Source: a virus
Reading direction: 5' to 3' (one strand)
IMG/VR virus record: IMGVR_UViG_3300045947_000193
Coordinates: 1-64,000 of that record
DNA: 64,000 nucleotides
Below the pieces are notes generated by a model. That model was not told the DNA's origin. It worked only from the letters and a program-made list of their open reading frames with translations, and did no database searches. Both the position numbers and the translations under genes were made by a program. This document shows positions 22,860-30,905 of the stretch, piece after piece (position 1 is the first letter of the stretch; each line of letters begins with the position of its first letter).

Positions 22860-23214
22860 GGACTGGCGCAGTGACCTGGAAACCGCCCTCTTTACCCGGC
22901 TGCCCGCCCATGAGCCGGACTGGACCTATGAGGGGAGCCAGTACGTGGCAGAGCGGGCACTAGAGGACGTGCGTGGACAACTGTACTTTGTGGAAACGTG
23001 GAGCGACCGACGCACGCACAAGGTAGCGGGGAGCTGGCGCCTGGCCCTAGAGGCTGGCGCCTTTGTGGGTGTCCCCGACTGGCTGTTACAGCGCAGCGTG
23101 GACACCCTAGTGCAGGCGATAGCGCGCGAACGTCCGAAGCCCAAGACGCGCACCGAGCCCGAGACGTTCAACCCTGGGAGATTTGCCGCACAGGAAGGCC
23201 GCAGACGTGGCTAG
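22852..23214 (+). CDS. Small protein, unknown
   Basis: The 120-residue product overlaps its upstream neighbour by eight bases and meets the next gene tail to tail. It contains WTYEGSQYVAERALEDVRGQLYFVETWSD and a basic C-terminus (PKPKTRTEPETFNPGRFAAQEGRRRG). No family was recognised. Confidence 0.6.
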   Translation: MSEDWRSDLETALFTRLPAHEPDWTYEGSQYVAERALEDVRGQLYFVETWSDRRTHKVAGSWRLALEAGAFVGVPDWLLQRSVDTLVQAIARERPKPKTRTEPETFNPGRFAAQEGRRRG

Positions 23215-23660
23215 CGCCCCGCCCGCTCTGCCTGCTCCCGTAATTCCTTGATACGCTGCTCTGCGCCTGTGGTGCGTGGCTCACTGGCAGGCCGCGCCGC
23301 TGGCTGTGCCGTAGGCGTGGGCGTGGCATGGAGCGCCGCGCCTGTGAAGAGGAGCACCCCGGCAAGTAGGCCCGCCGCCATGCACGTCCCCAGCGTGGTG
23401 AGGACCTCGACGACCAGGCTGGCACTGCCTGGCTTGTCTGGAGGGACCGCGCCCGGCGCACTAGGGAGGACGGCGATCACCAGCGCGAAGGGACCCAGCA
23501 CGTAGGTGAGGAGACTCCACACCACCGCACTACGCCCACGGACCAGGGCACAGTAGGCCACCAGCCACCGGAAAGGGAAGCTCAGGAGAATCACGACCAC
23601 CGCCAGCAGGAAGAGGGGAGCAACACCCCCGTACCAGGGGGACCAGGTTGGCGTACCCAT
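23211..23660 (-). CDS. Membrane protein, three or four helices
   Basis: The 149-residue product has hydrophobic segments at about 13-35, 45-67 and 84-108, and a charged C-terminal helix (EQRIKELREQAERAG). It converges with the preceding gene, with overlapping stops. It is the last gene of a leftward accessory cluster that runs from 25704. A superinfection-exclusion role is possible for such a protein in a temperate phage, but nothing in the sequence proves it. Confidence 0.65.
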   Translation of the reverse strand: MGTPTWSPWYGGVAPLFLLAVVVILLSFPFRWLVAYCALVRGRSAVVWSLLTYVLGPFALVIAVLPSAPGAVPPDKPGSASLVVEVLTTLGTCMAAGLLAGVLLFTGAALHATPTPTAQPAARPASEPRTTGAEQRIKELREQAERAGR

Positions 23661-23700
23661 AGGGGAGCCTTTCAGGGCGCCCGCCTGGACGCCCGCGTAG

Positions 23701-23973
23701 TTAGTTCATCAGTGCACGGGGAAGCAGCACCGCCGCCCCGACAATGCGCTGCCCGGCGATCATAGAGGCGTAGTAGTTAAATGCCAGGTTCTGCCAGAGC
23801 CCTTCCTCATTGACCAGCATGCACATGGTAGGATGGCCTGGCACCCCGACCAGCTCTATGTAGCCCGCTACTGCCTCTTGTAAGGCTTTGAGCCAGGCAC
23901 CATCTCCGTCTGGCTTGGCCAGTGGCCGGGTGCTCCCGTCGACCTCGATCACAATGGCGCCGTCTTGCTCCAT
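23701..23973 (-). CDS. DUF3846 protein
   Basis: The 90 residues match the DUF3846 pattern: IVIEVDGSTRPL, then LKALQEAVAGYIELV, MCMLVNEEGLWQNLAFNYYASMI and QRIVGAAVLL. The family is common in phages, plasmids and actinobacterial elements and has no assigned role. It is encoded just downstream of an HNH gene. Confidence 0.75.
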   Translation of the reverse strand: MEQDGAIVIEVDGSTRPLAKPDGDGAWLKALQEAVAGYIELVGVPGHPTMCMLVNEEGLWQNLAFNYYASMIAGQRIVGAAVLLPRALMN

Positions 23974-23975
23974 AC

Positions 23976-24509
23976 TTATGCAACCCTACCTTTCTGCCGT
24001 TCGTGTTCGTGGTGTTCAACGTGGCAGTTGGCACATAACAGCTCAAAGCGCTCTGGGTGTGCCACCAGTTCCCGTATGGAGGTACCACCCTTTTTCGTCC
24101 AGGCGTACTTTTCATGGCTTACTTTATGATGGAAATGCAGCGCGGCTGTGCAACGGGCATACCCACACCTAGCACAACAGCCCCCGAACCGCTGCAGCAT
24201 GTCTCGCCTTTGCTGGCGTTCCTTCCTACGCCAGCGGATTTTTTCACAATGCGGGCAGCGTTGCTTCCACCGTTCATAGCCCTGATAACTGAGCGGGCTC
24301 TCACAGTCACAACAACGCCGTTCTGGTTTCAAGTCAACGCTCAGACATCTGTGCTCAGCGTGAGGGGAAGCGAGCATAAGACCGCACGCCTGGCAGCGTA
24401 TGGCAAGCGTACAGGCTCTGCACATCGTTGTCTTGCGGTCTGGACGGTCAGCAATAGAGGCGCCGCAGCCTGTACAGGGCATCAAAGGATAGGCCATTCT
24501 TTGCTCCAT
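23976..24509 (-). CDS. HNH endonuclease with zinc ribbons
   Basis: The 177-residue protein begins with three Cys pairs (CTGCG, CRAC, CQACG), then CCDCE and CPHCEKIRW, a basic helix, and an HNH core: CARCGYARCTAALHFHHKV, then LVAHPERFELLCANCHVEHHEHER. HFHH and C-x2-CH give the nuclease metal site. It lies between two leftward genes with a small hairpin (GGGGACC...GGCCCCC around 24520) before its start. It is a free-standing HNH of the homing type; whether it split a gene is unclear. Confidence 0.85.
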   Translation of the reverse strand: MEQRMAYPLMPCTGCGASIADRPDRKTTMCRACTLAIRCQACGLMLASPHAEHRCLSVDLKPERRCCDCESPLSYQGYERWKQRCPHCEKIRWRRKERQQRRDMLQRFGGCCARCGYARCTAALHFHHKVSHEKYAWTKKGGTSIRELVAHPERFELLCANCHVEHHEHERQKGRVA

Positions 24510-24542
24510 GAGACAGGGGACCCGTAGGCCCCCCGCCAGGTG

Positions 24543-24782
24543 TCAGGCTGTCGCCCCGTTGAAAGGCAGCTCCATGTCTGCCTGCTCTGCCAGGGCTTCC
24601 AGGGCGTGCACCGCCGCCCGTAATTCCGGGAGGTGTGCCGGGGAGAGTTGCAGGCTCAGGCCGTGGCCATCGCCGTGGTACCCGGCTCTGTAGAGGGTAA
24701 TCGCCTCAATTTCCGGGTGCACGGTGAGGAGCAGATGCTCATGAGGATGGAGGACAAAGCATTGATCTATCCAGGTTTGCAT
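24543..24782 (-). CDS. Small protein, unknown
   Basis: ATG 24782 directly adjoins the upstream gene. The 79 residues include HEHLLLTVHPEIEAITLYRAGYHGDGHGLSLQLSPAHLPELRAAVHAL. The pattern looks like a compact alpha/beta domain. No function can be assigned. Confidence 0.6.
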   Translation of the reverse strand: MQTWIDQCFVLHPHEHLLLTVHPEIEAITLYRAGYHGDGHGLSLQLSPAHLPELRAAVHALEALAEQADMELPFNGATA

Positions 24783-24783
24783 G

Positions 24784-25467
24784 CTACTCCTCCCCCAATT
24801 CTTCCAGGCTGACCATGTCGATATTGAGCGCATCGCGCAACACGCGGGACTTGGCCCGTGTGAGCGCCACCCTCCTGAAATGTGCCCCCACTTTCTTGGT
24901 GACGTTGTCCGGGCTGGCGTCGCCGCACTCTGCGAACCGACCAAACGGGAAGACAGCCACCGCATGCGCCAGGGAGAGGGTGGCATCGTTATAGGTCCAC
25001 TCCGCCGCCAACTCGATCAAGCCCCGCTCATGCGCCAGGGCCAGCAGGCCCGCGTATTTGATGAAGGGCTTCCCCTGTATCAGAGCAATGTATTGCTGGG
25101 GAATGACCGGCGCCAGCCTGGCCACCGGCGCCAGGGCTGGCAGCTCCTCTGCGCCTGCCTCACCCTGGAGCAGCGCCAGGACCCGCCGATGCATGCCCGC
25201 TGCTATCCTGTGCTGGCACATGCCGCCATGGGGAGCTTTTTCCGCGTCTGGACAGGGACACACGCCATTGAGCGCGTAGTGCTTCGTGGGGTCCGTCAGA
25301 CTCTGCACGCTGTAGCCGTGCGCCGTCTGGATGACCCCGCCCTGCGTCAGGATAGTGACCGCCCGCGCAATGCGCCCGTTCGCCTCTGGGAGCGCATGGG
25401 TAGCCCGGCTGGCCACCTCTTGCACCAGTGCCGGGAACCGGGGATCAGTGTGGAGAGAGTGCGCCAT
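24784..25467 (-). CDS. SWIM-type zinc finger protein, possibly recombination-linked
   Basis: The 227 residues contain HYALNGVCPCPDAEKAPHGGMCQHRIAAGMHRR, a C-x-C...C-x-H SWIM zinc finger. The C-terminal part ends VGAHFRRVALTRAKSRVLRDALNIDMVSLEEL. That last motif, RxALTRAxxRxLRxxLNI, recurs in phage proteins linked to single-strand annealing and Rad52-like systems. The call of a recombination role is inference; the zinc finger is clear. Confidence 0.65.
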   Translation of the reverse strand: MAHSLHTDPRFPALVQEVASRATHALPEANGRIARAVTILTQGGVIQTAHGYSVQSLTDPTKHYALNGVCPCPDAEKAPHGGMCQHRIAAGMHRRVLALLQGEAGAEELPALAPVARLAPVIPQQYIALIQGKPFIKYAGLLALAHERGLIELAAEWTYNDATLSLAHAVAVFPFGRFAECGDASPDNVTKKVGAHFRRVALTRAKSRVLRDALNIDMVSLEELGEE

Positions 25468-25704
25468 CTAGCACCCCCTCTCTGCGTCCGCCAGCCGCTG
25501 GGCTTCGATCACGTCCCACCGACCCAGCAGGACCAGTGCCGGGTGTGCGTGGGCCAGCAGTTGGAACGTGCTGGTCCCCTCTGCCTGGTACACAAAGCCA
25601 CCGGGGACACAGTCCGCCGTCCCTGGCGTGTCGCCCAGGTGTGCAAAGTAGCGGTGCGAATGCCACTTGCGGCCCTGGATGGTTTTGGTTACTGTCTTCT
25701 GCAT
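25468..25704 (-). CDS. Small protein, first gene of leftward cluster
   Basis: GAGAGG lies eight bases before ATG 25704. The 78-residue product has TIQGRKWHSHRYFAHLGDTPGTADCVPGGFVYQAEG. No family was recognised. It is the promoter-proximal gene of the leftward cluster. Confidence 0.6.
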   Translation of the reverse strand: MQKTVTKTIQGRKWHSHRYFAHLGDTPGTADCVPGGFVYQAEGTSTFQLLAHAHPALVLLGRWDVIEAQRLADAERGC

Positions 25705-25877
25705 CTGAGTGCCTCTCGTTAGGTGTTCAGGACCAGAGGGCAGCCTGTACTTGTCGAGGGTGACGGGCTGCCCTTTGTTGTGTTCTAATTATACAAGCAA
25801 AGAATAATGAATGCGATAAGTATTGAACAAGTTATAATGATAGAGTAGGCTCTTTTTTTTGAGAGAGGAGGACCACT
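25705..25877. promoter_or_regulatory. Divergent promoter region of the second HTH locus
   Basis: This AT-rich stretch separates leftward and rightward operons. TATAAT occurs on the plus strand near 25835 and on the minus strand near 25787-25792, so divergent promoters are likely. A T-run follows, then GAGAGAGGAGG before ATG 25878. The TATCTTGATA core found at the other control sites is absent, so a different regulator, probably the adjacent HTH protein, may act here. Confidence 0.5.
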
Positions 25878-26135
25878 ATGGAAGCAACCAGGACCTGGGA
25901 AATCACCCTGGGTGCGCGGATACGGCGAGCCCGGCAACGCCTACCCATGAGTCAGGCTGAGCTATCCCGCCGCCTGGGGATCACCCGCAATGCCATGAAC
26001 TTGATAGAGATGGGACGCAGCGACCCGCGCGCCAGCCGTGTCAAAGAGATTGCATCTATCTTGCGTGTGAGCACTGATTATTTACTTGGGATGGAAGAGG
26101 AGTACAGCACCGATGCTCAGCGATCCGCCGTATAA
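25878..26135 (+). CDS. XRE-type HTH regulator
   Basis: The 85-residue protein is almost entirely an HTH_3 domain: LGARIRRARQRLPMSQAELSRRLGITRNAMNLIEMGRSDP, then RVKEIASILRVSTDYLLGMEEE. GAGAGGAGG precedes the start. It is the first gene of the rightward operon leading to the second initiator-like gene and is divergent from the leftward cluster, so it probably controls both. Confidence 0.85.
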   Translation: MEATRTWEITLGARIRRARQRLPMSQAELSRRLGITRNAMNLIEMGRSDPRASRVKEIASILRVSTDYLLGMEEEYSTDAQRSAV

Positions 26136-26376
26136 CGACATCGACGCACTAGGCGACTGCTGCGACCGCAGCCACGCGCTAGGGTATGATCACTGCCCCA
26201 TATGCCAGGGGAGCGCAACGCTCACACTCCCCCCGGCCACCCCCCAGGCCCTCTTGTTGGACCTGGAAGACCAGATGCGCCACCAACGGGAGAGCAGCAC
26301 CCCGGTAGCGCCCTGGCAGCTCGATATATGGATAACCCTGGTCAATCAGGCCAGGCGACGTATGCAGGAGAGGTAA
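26113..26376 (+). CDS. Small zinc-ribbon protein
   Basis: ATG 26113 overlaps the HTH gene. The 87 residues include CCDRSHALGYDHCPICQG and a helical C-terminus. A metal site of C, C, H, C, C is likely. Unknown function. Confidence 0.6.
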   Translation: MLSDPPYNDIDALGDCCDRSHALGYDHCPICQGSATLTLPPATPQALLLDLEDQMRHQRESSTPVAPWQLDIWITLVNQARRRMQER

Positions 26377-26478
26377 GGCTCTACATAGACAAAGAGCATA
26401 GACCAGGGAACGCCAGCCAGCACCCCTATGCCTATGCTCCTTGATGGTCCGTACCACGTACCATGGAAGAGAGTATAC

Positions 26479-27087
26479 ATGACAGCAAGTGGTTATATCT
26501 ATGCCATAGGAGTAGACGGTAGCCCTGGTGTCAAAATTGGTTGTACGCGGACGGCTGTAGCAAAACGTCTGGCACAGCTCCAAACAGGGCACGCTGAGCA
26601 GCTCACCCTTTTTGCAGCAGTAGAAGTCAGAGAGCACCTTTTTGCTGTGGAAGACCTCATCCACCGCGCCCTTGTTGCGCACCAACTAACCGGAGAGTGG
26701 TTTGCATGCACCATGACGCCAGAACGTCTCAGCGCGTTGGTCACACAAGCCCAGGCGACACTCTCACGCACGCCAGCGACCGATGGAGAGGACGCGATCA
26801 TTGACGACATTTTAGCGGCATGTGGACTGAGTACCTCGCAGAAAATGTTGCTCATTGTCCTTGCGTCTCTCCCCCCACTGGCGACCGGAGGCGTCCCTCC
26901 CTCTCTCCGTCGCCTGGCGCAGCGCAGTAGCCTGGCCCTCTCCACGGTCTGCACGCTCCTCAAGGACCTCACAGAGCGTGGCTACCTGACCGTCCAACGC
27001 AGGCACGGCCACAGGCAGGGCAATGACTACCGCATCAACCGCGCGCGCCTGGCGCAGGCCGACCATGTCAGAGAGGGGAGCATATGA
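26479..27087 (+). CDS. T5orf172 domain fused to winged helix
   Basis: Start ATG 26479 has AAGAGAG six bases before it. Residues 1-85 are a T5orf172/GIY-YIG-like domain: YIYAIGVDGSPGVKIGCTRTAVAKRL, AEQLTLFAAVEV, IHRALVAHQLTGEWFAC. Residues about 115-190 form a winged helix: STSQKMLLIVLASL, PPSLRRLAQRSSLALSTVCTLLKDLTERGYLTVQRR, nearly the same as in the next gene. The upstream leader has an 8-bp stem (GAGCATAG/CTATGCTC, near 26396 and 26433). The shared helix suggests it arose by fusion of a mobile endonuclease-like domain to an initiator DNA-binding domain. Confidence 0.75.
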   Translation: MTASGYIYAIGVDGSPGVKIGCTRTAVAKRLAQLQTGHAEQLTLFAAVEVREHLFAVEDLIHRALVAHQLTGEWFACTMTPERLSALVTQAQATLSRTPATDGEDAIIDDILAACGLSTSQKMLLIVLASLPPLATGGVPPSLRRLAQRSSLALSTVCTLLKDLTERGYLTVQRRHGHRQGNDYRINRARLAQADHVREGSI

Positions 27088-28070
27088 CGTATGCTATCCA
27101 TCCCCCTCAGCTTGAGGCGATCTTTGGGGACAACACCCTCAGCCCGTCAAAAAAACTCCTCTTACTTGTGCTGCAGAGCCATGCGAGTGGTCCAGGGCAA
27201 GGCGTGTATCCCTCACTGCGCCGCCTTGCTTCATATAGCGGGCTTTCTCTCGCGCATGTCTGCACGCTTTTACCCGAACTGGAAGCCAGCGGACACCTGG
27301 CTATTCAACACCGCCAGGGTCCGAAAGGCGGCAATGTGTATGTACTGACCCTCTCCACTGTACCAGTAACTGGAGCACCATCTACTGGAGCTGTACCAGT
27401 GGCTGGTACTCATCAGGCTGGTGCTCCACTGGCTGGAACAGAATTAAATACTGAAAGGGAAAAGGCTTTAATTCTCTTCCAGACCCCAGAGCACCAGTCA
27501 GTGGTGCTCCAGCCAGTGGTACACCCGACCACCGTCAACGAGGCTGGCGCCCACTGGCTACGCCATCAAAGCGGTATAGACCCTCACCATGACTTTTATG
27601 GTGCACTTGCTGGGACTCCGCCGTCAGAACCCGAGACCACCCTAGAGCCGCCAACACCCCCAGCCGAATGGTCCACCATAGAGCTAGAGACTCCCCCTAC
27701 CGACCCGGCGAACGCGGACACCCCCGTTATTGACATCACCCAGCGCACACCCCGGAAGCCCCGCACCCGCAATGCACCTGGAACGGCGCCGCTGAAGCTG
27801 GGCAAGCTGTGCCCCCGTGGCCATGAGCATGAAGAGACAGGGATGAGTCTCCGCCGTGTCCCAAGTGGAAGTTGCGACCTCTGCGAACGGGAGCGGCAAC
27901 GGGAACGCGACCGCGCCAAAAACCCCAACCCACGCGCCCACAAGCCCTATAACTGGCAGCGACCGCCAGCCACCGCGCGCGTCATTCTCGCCCCAGGGGA
28001 AGCCCCTCGACAGCGCGAACACCGGGCGCATGCCCTGCATGTTGCGCAACAAGGAGCAAAACATGAGTAA
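27084..28070 (+). CDS. Second wHTH replication initiator-like protein
   Basis: The 328 residues start with a winged helix: SPSKKLLLLVLQSHA, YPSLRRLASYSGLSLAHVCTLLPELEASGHLAIQHRQG. A middle segment, TGAPSTGAVPVAGTHQAGAPLAGT, is encoded by CTGG-containing DNA repeats 15-18 bp apart that are followed by an AT-rich inverted repeat. The C-terminal third is basic with CPRGHEHEETGMSLRRVPSGSCDLCERERQRERDRAK, a zinc ribbon. The plan repeats that of the O-like gene at 6922, so it may start replication at a second origin or regulate the first. Confidence 0.65.
   Translation: MTYAIHPPQLEAIFGDNTLSPSKKLLLLVLQSHASGPGQGVYPSLRRLASYSGLSLAHVCTLLPELEASGHLAIQHRQGPKGGNVYVLTLSTVPVTGAPSTGAVPVAGTHQAGAPLAGTELNTEREKALILFQTPEHQSVVLQPVVHPTTVNEAGAHWLRHQSGIDPHHDFYGALAGTPPSEPETTLEPPTPPAEWSTIELETPPTDPANADTPVIDITQRTPRKPRTRNAPGTAPLKLGKLCPRGHEHEETGMSLRRVPSGSCDLCERERQRERDRAKNPNPRAHKPYNWQRPPATARVILAPGEAPRQREHRAHALHVAQQGAKHE
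27358..27509. repeat. Iteron-like cluster plus AT-rich inverted repeat inside the second initiator gene
   Basis: CTGG-led repeats begin at 27370, 27385, 27403, 27418 and 27433 (CTGGAGC, CTGGAGC, CTGGTAC, CTGGTGC, CTGGAAC). CTGTACCAGT occurs at 27358 and 27391. An AT-rich stretch follows with GAATTAAA (27441-27448) and its complement TTTAATTC (27468-27475). GAGCACC (27489-27495) and GGTGCTC (27503-27509) form another inverted repeat. The 15-base steps also encode a pentapeptide-like repeat, so some regularity may be protein-level. Confidence 0.6.
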
Positions 28071-28404
28071 CGTGATCGACCGCATAACCTACCGCCCTTT
28101 GCAACGCCCTGGCTTCGTCATGCGCCCGCCCGAGGATGGCCACCTGTGCGAAAAGGTCCGCACCCGTGGTGGTATCTGTACGCGCCGGTCCTGGCGTTGG
28201 TTTCTCCTGCCCCCGCGTGACGGCGCCCCTGGCTGCCGGGTGCAGCTCTGCCGCTTCCATGCCACGGACGCGGAGCGCACACTAGGCGCCACGGACATCA
28301 CTGTTGACGTGCTCTGCGAAGGCCAGACCTATCCCTGTGGGCACACCCATCAGGTACCCTACCCGCGTCCGATGCCCTCTTTTGGTAGGAGAGCACCCGC
28401 ATGA
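28063..28404 (+). CDS. Small Cys/His-rich protein
   Basis: ATG 28063 overlaps the initiator-like gene by eight bases. The 113 residues include GHLCEKVRTRGGICTRRSW, CRVQLCRFH and CEGQTYPCGHTH, giving several possible metal ligands. Unknown function. Confidence 0.6.
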   Translation: MSNVIDRITYRPLQRPGFVMRPPEDGHLCEKVRTRGGICTRRSWRWFLLPPRDGAPGCRVQLCRFHATDAERTLGATDITVDVLCEGQTYPCGHTHQVPYPRPMPSFGRRAPA

Positions 28405-28901
28405 GCACCGACGCCGACGAAACCGGCTACCTCCTGGTGCAACGCCGCCAGTGCGCAACGTGCATCTACCGCAAAGAGAGCAGGCTCAGCCTGGCCAAGC
28501 TAGAGGCGGACATTGCCGACCCGCGCAAGGCTGGCTATTTTCTGGGGTATAGAGTCTGCCACCACAGCAAAGATGTGTGCTGCCGTGGCTTCTGGAACCG
28601 GCACCGCTGGCGCTTCACCTTGGGCCAGATTGCGCAACGCCTGGGCTTCGTGCGCTATGTCGACGTGGACCGCTTTGCTGAGGAAAGGACCCCGATGCAG
28701 ACCCTGGACTTGCGCGCCTTGCGCACCACCCACCATATGAGTCAGCAAGACCTGGCCACCCGGCTGGGCTGTTATACGGCCAACCACCTGGCGCGCGTCG
28801 AACGCGGGGAGCTGCCCATCAGCCCCAAGCTCGCCCGGCTGCTGCAGGCCCTGTTCCCGGCGTGCACCAGTGATATAGATTGCTCTATGCAGAATAAATA
28901 G
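28401..28901 (+). CDS. Zinc motif fused to C-terminal XRE HTH
   Basis: The 166-residue product begins with CATCIYRKESRLS and later has CHHSKDVCCRGFWNRHRWRF, a possible metal site. It ends in an XRE HTH: LRALRTTHHMSQQDLATRLGCYTANHLARVERGELPISPKLARLLQALF. An internal ATG (28695) behind AGGAAAGGACC could also give a short free HTH protein. The start overlaps the previous stop (ATGA). Confidence 0.65.
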   Translation: MSTDADETGYLLVQRRQCATCIYRKESRLSLAKLEADIADPRKAGYFLGYRVCHHSKDVCCRGFWNRHRWRFTLGQIAQRLGFVRYVDVDRFAEERTPMQTLDLRALRTTHHMSQQDLATRLGCYTANHLARVERGELPISPKLARLLQALFPACTSDIDCSMQNK

Positions 28902-28952
28902 GTACACTGTCCGGGTGTCCCATAGTTCACCCTCGACACCGAAAGGCACCCG

Positions 28953-29207
28953 ATGGCACGGAAAGCACAGAGCCTGGACAGTCTCATAGTCAAGGCCGCA
29001 GACAAGATGCTCCGATCAAACCCGGACTATCCCAGCCATGTATGTGTGATGCGTGGCCGTACTGGCTTCTGGGCGTATGTCCCACAGTGGGGACCGCCCA
29101 AATATCAAGACTCCAACACCTGGCCCACCTGGCAGCAGGCTGTCCAGGACATTATTGACGGCTACGAGCCAGAGCGCCTGGCCAGTGATGATGAGATAGA
29201 GGAGTAA
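28953..29207 (+). CDS. Small protein, unknown
   Basis: The 84-residue product reads LIVKAADKMLRSNPDYPSHVCVMRGRTGFWAYVPQWGPPKYQDSNTWPTWQQAVQDIIDGY. It starts behind GAAAGGCACCC after a 51-base gap. No function can be assigned. Confidence 0.55.
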   Translation: MARKAQSLDSLIVKAADKMLRSNPDYPSHVCVMRGRTGFWAYVPQWGPPKYQDSNTWPTWQQAVQDIIDGYEPERLASDDEIEE

Positions 29208-29210
29208 CTC

Positions 29211-29507
29211 ATGACCTCTCAATTTATCACCTATCAGGGAGTACAGATGAGCCCAGACTGGCCTGCAAAGATTCGTGCAGCACAGCACCAGACGACTCTT
29301 GTCATACATGGGCACGTCTATGACCGCATTCCCTATGGAGCCGAAGCGCGCCCTAGTGCCGTCTTGCCAGCGCCATGCCGTGATTGTGGCGTACTTGTTG
29401 GGCAGTTCCATGTCCATCATTGCTGTATAGAAGCCTGCCCGCGCTGTGGCACAGGCCAACGTATTACGTGCGACGTGGACGGATGCCCCGCAGAAAGGGA
29501 TGTATGA
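29211..29507 (+). CDS. Small zinc-ribbon protein
   Basis: GAGGAG precedes ATG 29211; ATG 29247 is an alternative. The C-terminal half carries CRDCGVLVGQFHVHHCC, CPRCGTGQRITCDVDGC, a two-knuckle metal site. It is followed by an ATGA-linked gene. Confidence 0.6.
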   Translation: MTSQFITYQGVQMSPDWPAKIRAAQHQTTLVIHGHVYDRIPYGAEARPSAVLPAPCRDCGVLVGQFHVHHCCIEACPRCGTGQRITCDVDGCPAERDV

Positions 29508-29911
29508 CCACAACGGAGATGATCACCCTCACGATCACCGGCGACACCCTAGAGCACCTCAACACCATTGTGGACCAGACCGGCGAGACACACCTGCAAG
29601 CTGTTATGCGCCTGGTAGCGCTGGAGCGGGCACGCCTGGTCGACGCCGGGCACGCGCGCGCCAAGGGCGCCAAACGTCCCAGCATGCGGAAACTCATCCG
29701 GGTAGGCCAGCGCCTGGTCCGCTGGGACGGCCAGCGCGGCTACGTCAACCTCAACAGTCAGGGCGTCCGCGTCTATGGCCCTGGCGAACTGTTCACCATC
29801 CACTGGCAGGATGAAGAGGGGAATTTTGACGGCGACGAGACCGCCATGCTGGAAACCCTGGAAGAGTTAGGGATCACCTGGGGAAAAGGCGTCATGCGCT
29901 GGGCACGCTAG
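29504..29911 (+). CDS. SH3-like small protein 1 of a related pair
   Basis: The 135-residue product has a helical N-terminal half (LEHLNTIVDQTGETHLQAVMRLVALERARL) and a C-terminal beta domain: RVGQRLVRWDGQRGYVNLNSQGVRVYGPGELFTIHWQDEEG. The beta part is shared with the next gene. Unknown function. Confidence 0.6.
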   Translation: MTTTEMITLTITGDTLEHLNTIVDQTGETHLQAVMRLVALERARLVDAGHARAKGAKRPSMRKLIRVGQRLVRWDGQRGYVNLNSQGVRVYGPGELFTIHWQDEEGNFDGDETAMLETLEELGITWGKGVMRWAR

Positions 29912-29919
29912 GGGGAGCG

Positions 29920-30138
29920 ATGGCGATCAGAACACAAATCCGCGTAGGCCAGAACGTGCGCCGGGATGATGGTATCACGGGCTACGTCGACACCAACCCC
30001 GAAGGCATCACCCTCTATGGCCCGTGGCATCATTTCCGCATTGTCTGGGACGATGGCAGCGACGAAGTCCGCCGCGTCTCAGACCTTGCCCATGAAGGCA
30101 TCACCCTCACCCCAGGGCGTAGGCGCCTGGGATGTTAG
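29920..30138 (+). CDS. SH3-like small protein 2 of a related pair
   Basis: The 72-residue product is a free version of the beta domain of its neighbour: RVGQNVRRDDGITGYVDTNPEGITLYGPWHHFRIVWDDGSDEVRRVSDL. Shared positions include RVGQ, DG, GYV, the YGP turn and F-x-I-x-W-x-D. A duplication within the operon is likely. Confidence 0.65.
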   Translation: MAIRTQIRVGQNVRRDDGITGYVDTNPEGITLYGPWHHFRIVWDDGSDEVRRVSDLAHEGITLTPGRRRLGC

Positions 30139-30152
30139 GGGGAGGCACACCC

Positions 30153-30869
30153 ATGCAAACCCGCATCACTTACCACGTCATGGCTGACGTGTACAGAAAC
30201 ATTGACGTTGACGACTATGCCACGTATCTGCGCCTCACGCTGGCCGCGCGCTATCCCACGGCGCAGATTTGCATCCACACCGTCCAGGGCGATGGTCCCC
30301 TACCGTCCAACAGGATCGAAGCCAACACCGCGCAAGAAGTGGAAGACATCATACAGACCATGGCGGACCTCTGGGAGACGTATCGACGCGCCAGTGCACA
30401 CGCCAGGAGGGCATACATGAGCCAGAACCCCGACGACACCACCCCCGAGCCCGACGAGGGCTACTACCGGCCTGAAGGCCAGCCCTATGCCAACGAGCAG
30501 GAAGCCATTGACGCGCTCAATCGCGACCTGGACCGGCTACTAGGGGACGACGCCCTCAACGCCCACATCAATAAAGTGCTGGGCACACCGGAGGGCACAG
30601 ACCACGGTTTCAGGATTATCCGCAACGAGACGCCGCGCCATGATGCCCTGACCTGGACCACCGACCAGCCCGACACCACCGGCGCCAGGCACACCACCTA
30701 CCCGCCGCCTCTCTTCATGGCGGAGGAGTTGAACACGCCCGGCAACCCGGACTGCCATTGTACGAACCCCATGCAGGCTATGTTCTGTCTTGAAGGGCAC
30801 ATGATGGAATGCCATGCGGGCATGGACTGTGCTACGGCCCGCTGTAGTCACCTGGCACGGTACGAATAA
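30153..30869 (+). CDS. Accessory protein, unknown, with C-terminal Cys cluster
   Basis: GGGGGAGG lies seven bases before ATG 30153. The 238-residue protein has an N-terminal part with LRLTLAARYPTAQICIHTVQG and an acidic middle (NPDDTTPEPDEGYYRPEGQPY). It ends in CHCTNPMQAMFCLEGHMMECHAGMDCATARC, likely to bind two zinc ions. No family was recognised. Confidence 0.6.
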   Translation: MQTRITYHVMADVYRNIDVDDYATYLRLTLAARYPTAQICIHTVQGDGPLPSNRIEANTAQEVEDIIQTMADLWETYRRASAHARRAYMSQNPDDTTPEPDEGYYRPEGQPYANEQEAIDALNRDLDRLLGDDALNAHINKVLGTPEGTDHGFRIIRNETPRHDALTWTTDQPDTTGARHTTYPPPLFMAEELNTPGNPDCHCTNPMQAMFCLEGHMMECHAGMDCATARCSHLARYE

Positions 30870-30905
30870 CGGTAAAAGTAACGGTATCCGTCAAGGAGTA
30901 GAACT

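Noticed and set aside
24781-25722. 313-codon plus-strand ORF
   Set aside because: It mirrors the SWIM-finger gene and its neighbours, whose minus-strand products have motifs and overlapping starts.
26479-26760. QLTLF in the T5orf172-winged helix protein as a clamp-binding box
   Set aside because: It lies within the predicted folded T5orf172 core, in a strand position common to the family, so it is probably structural.
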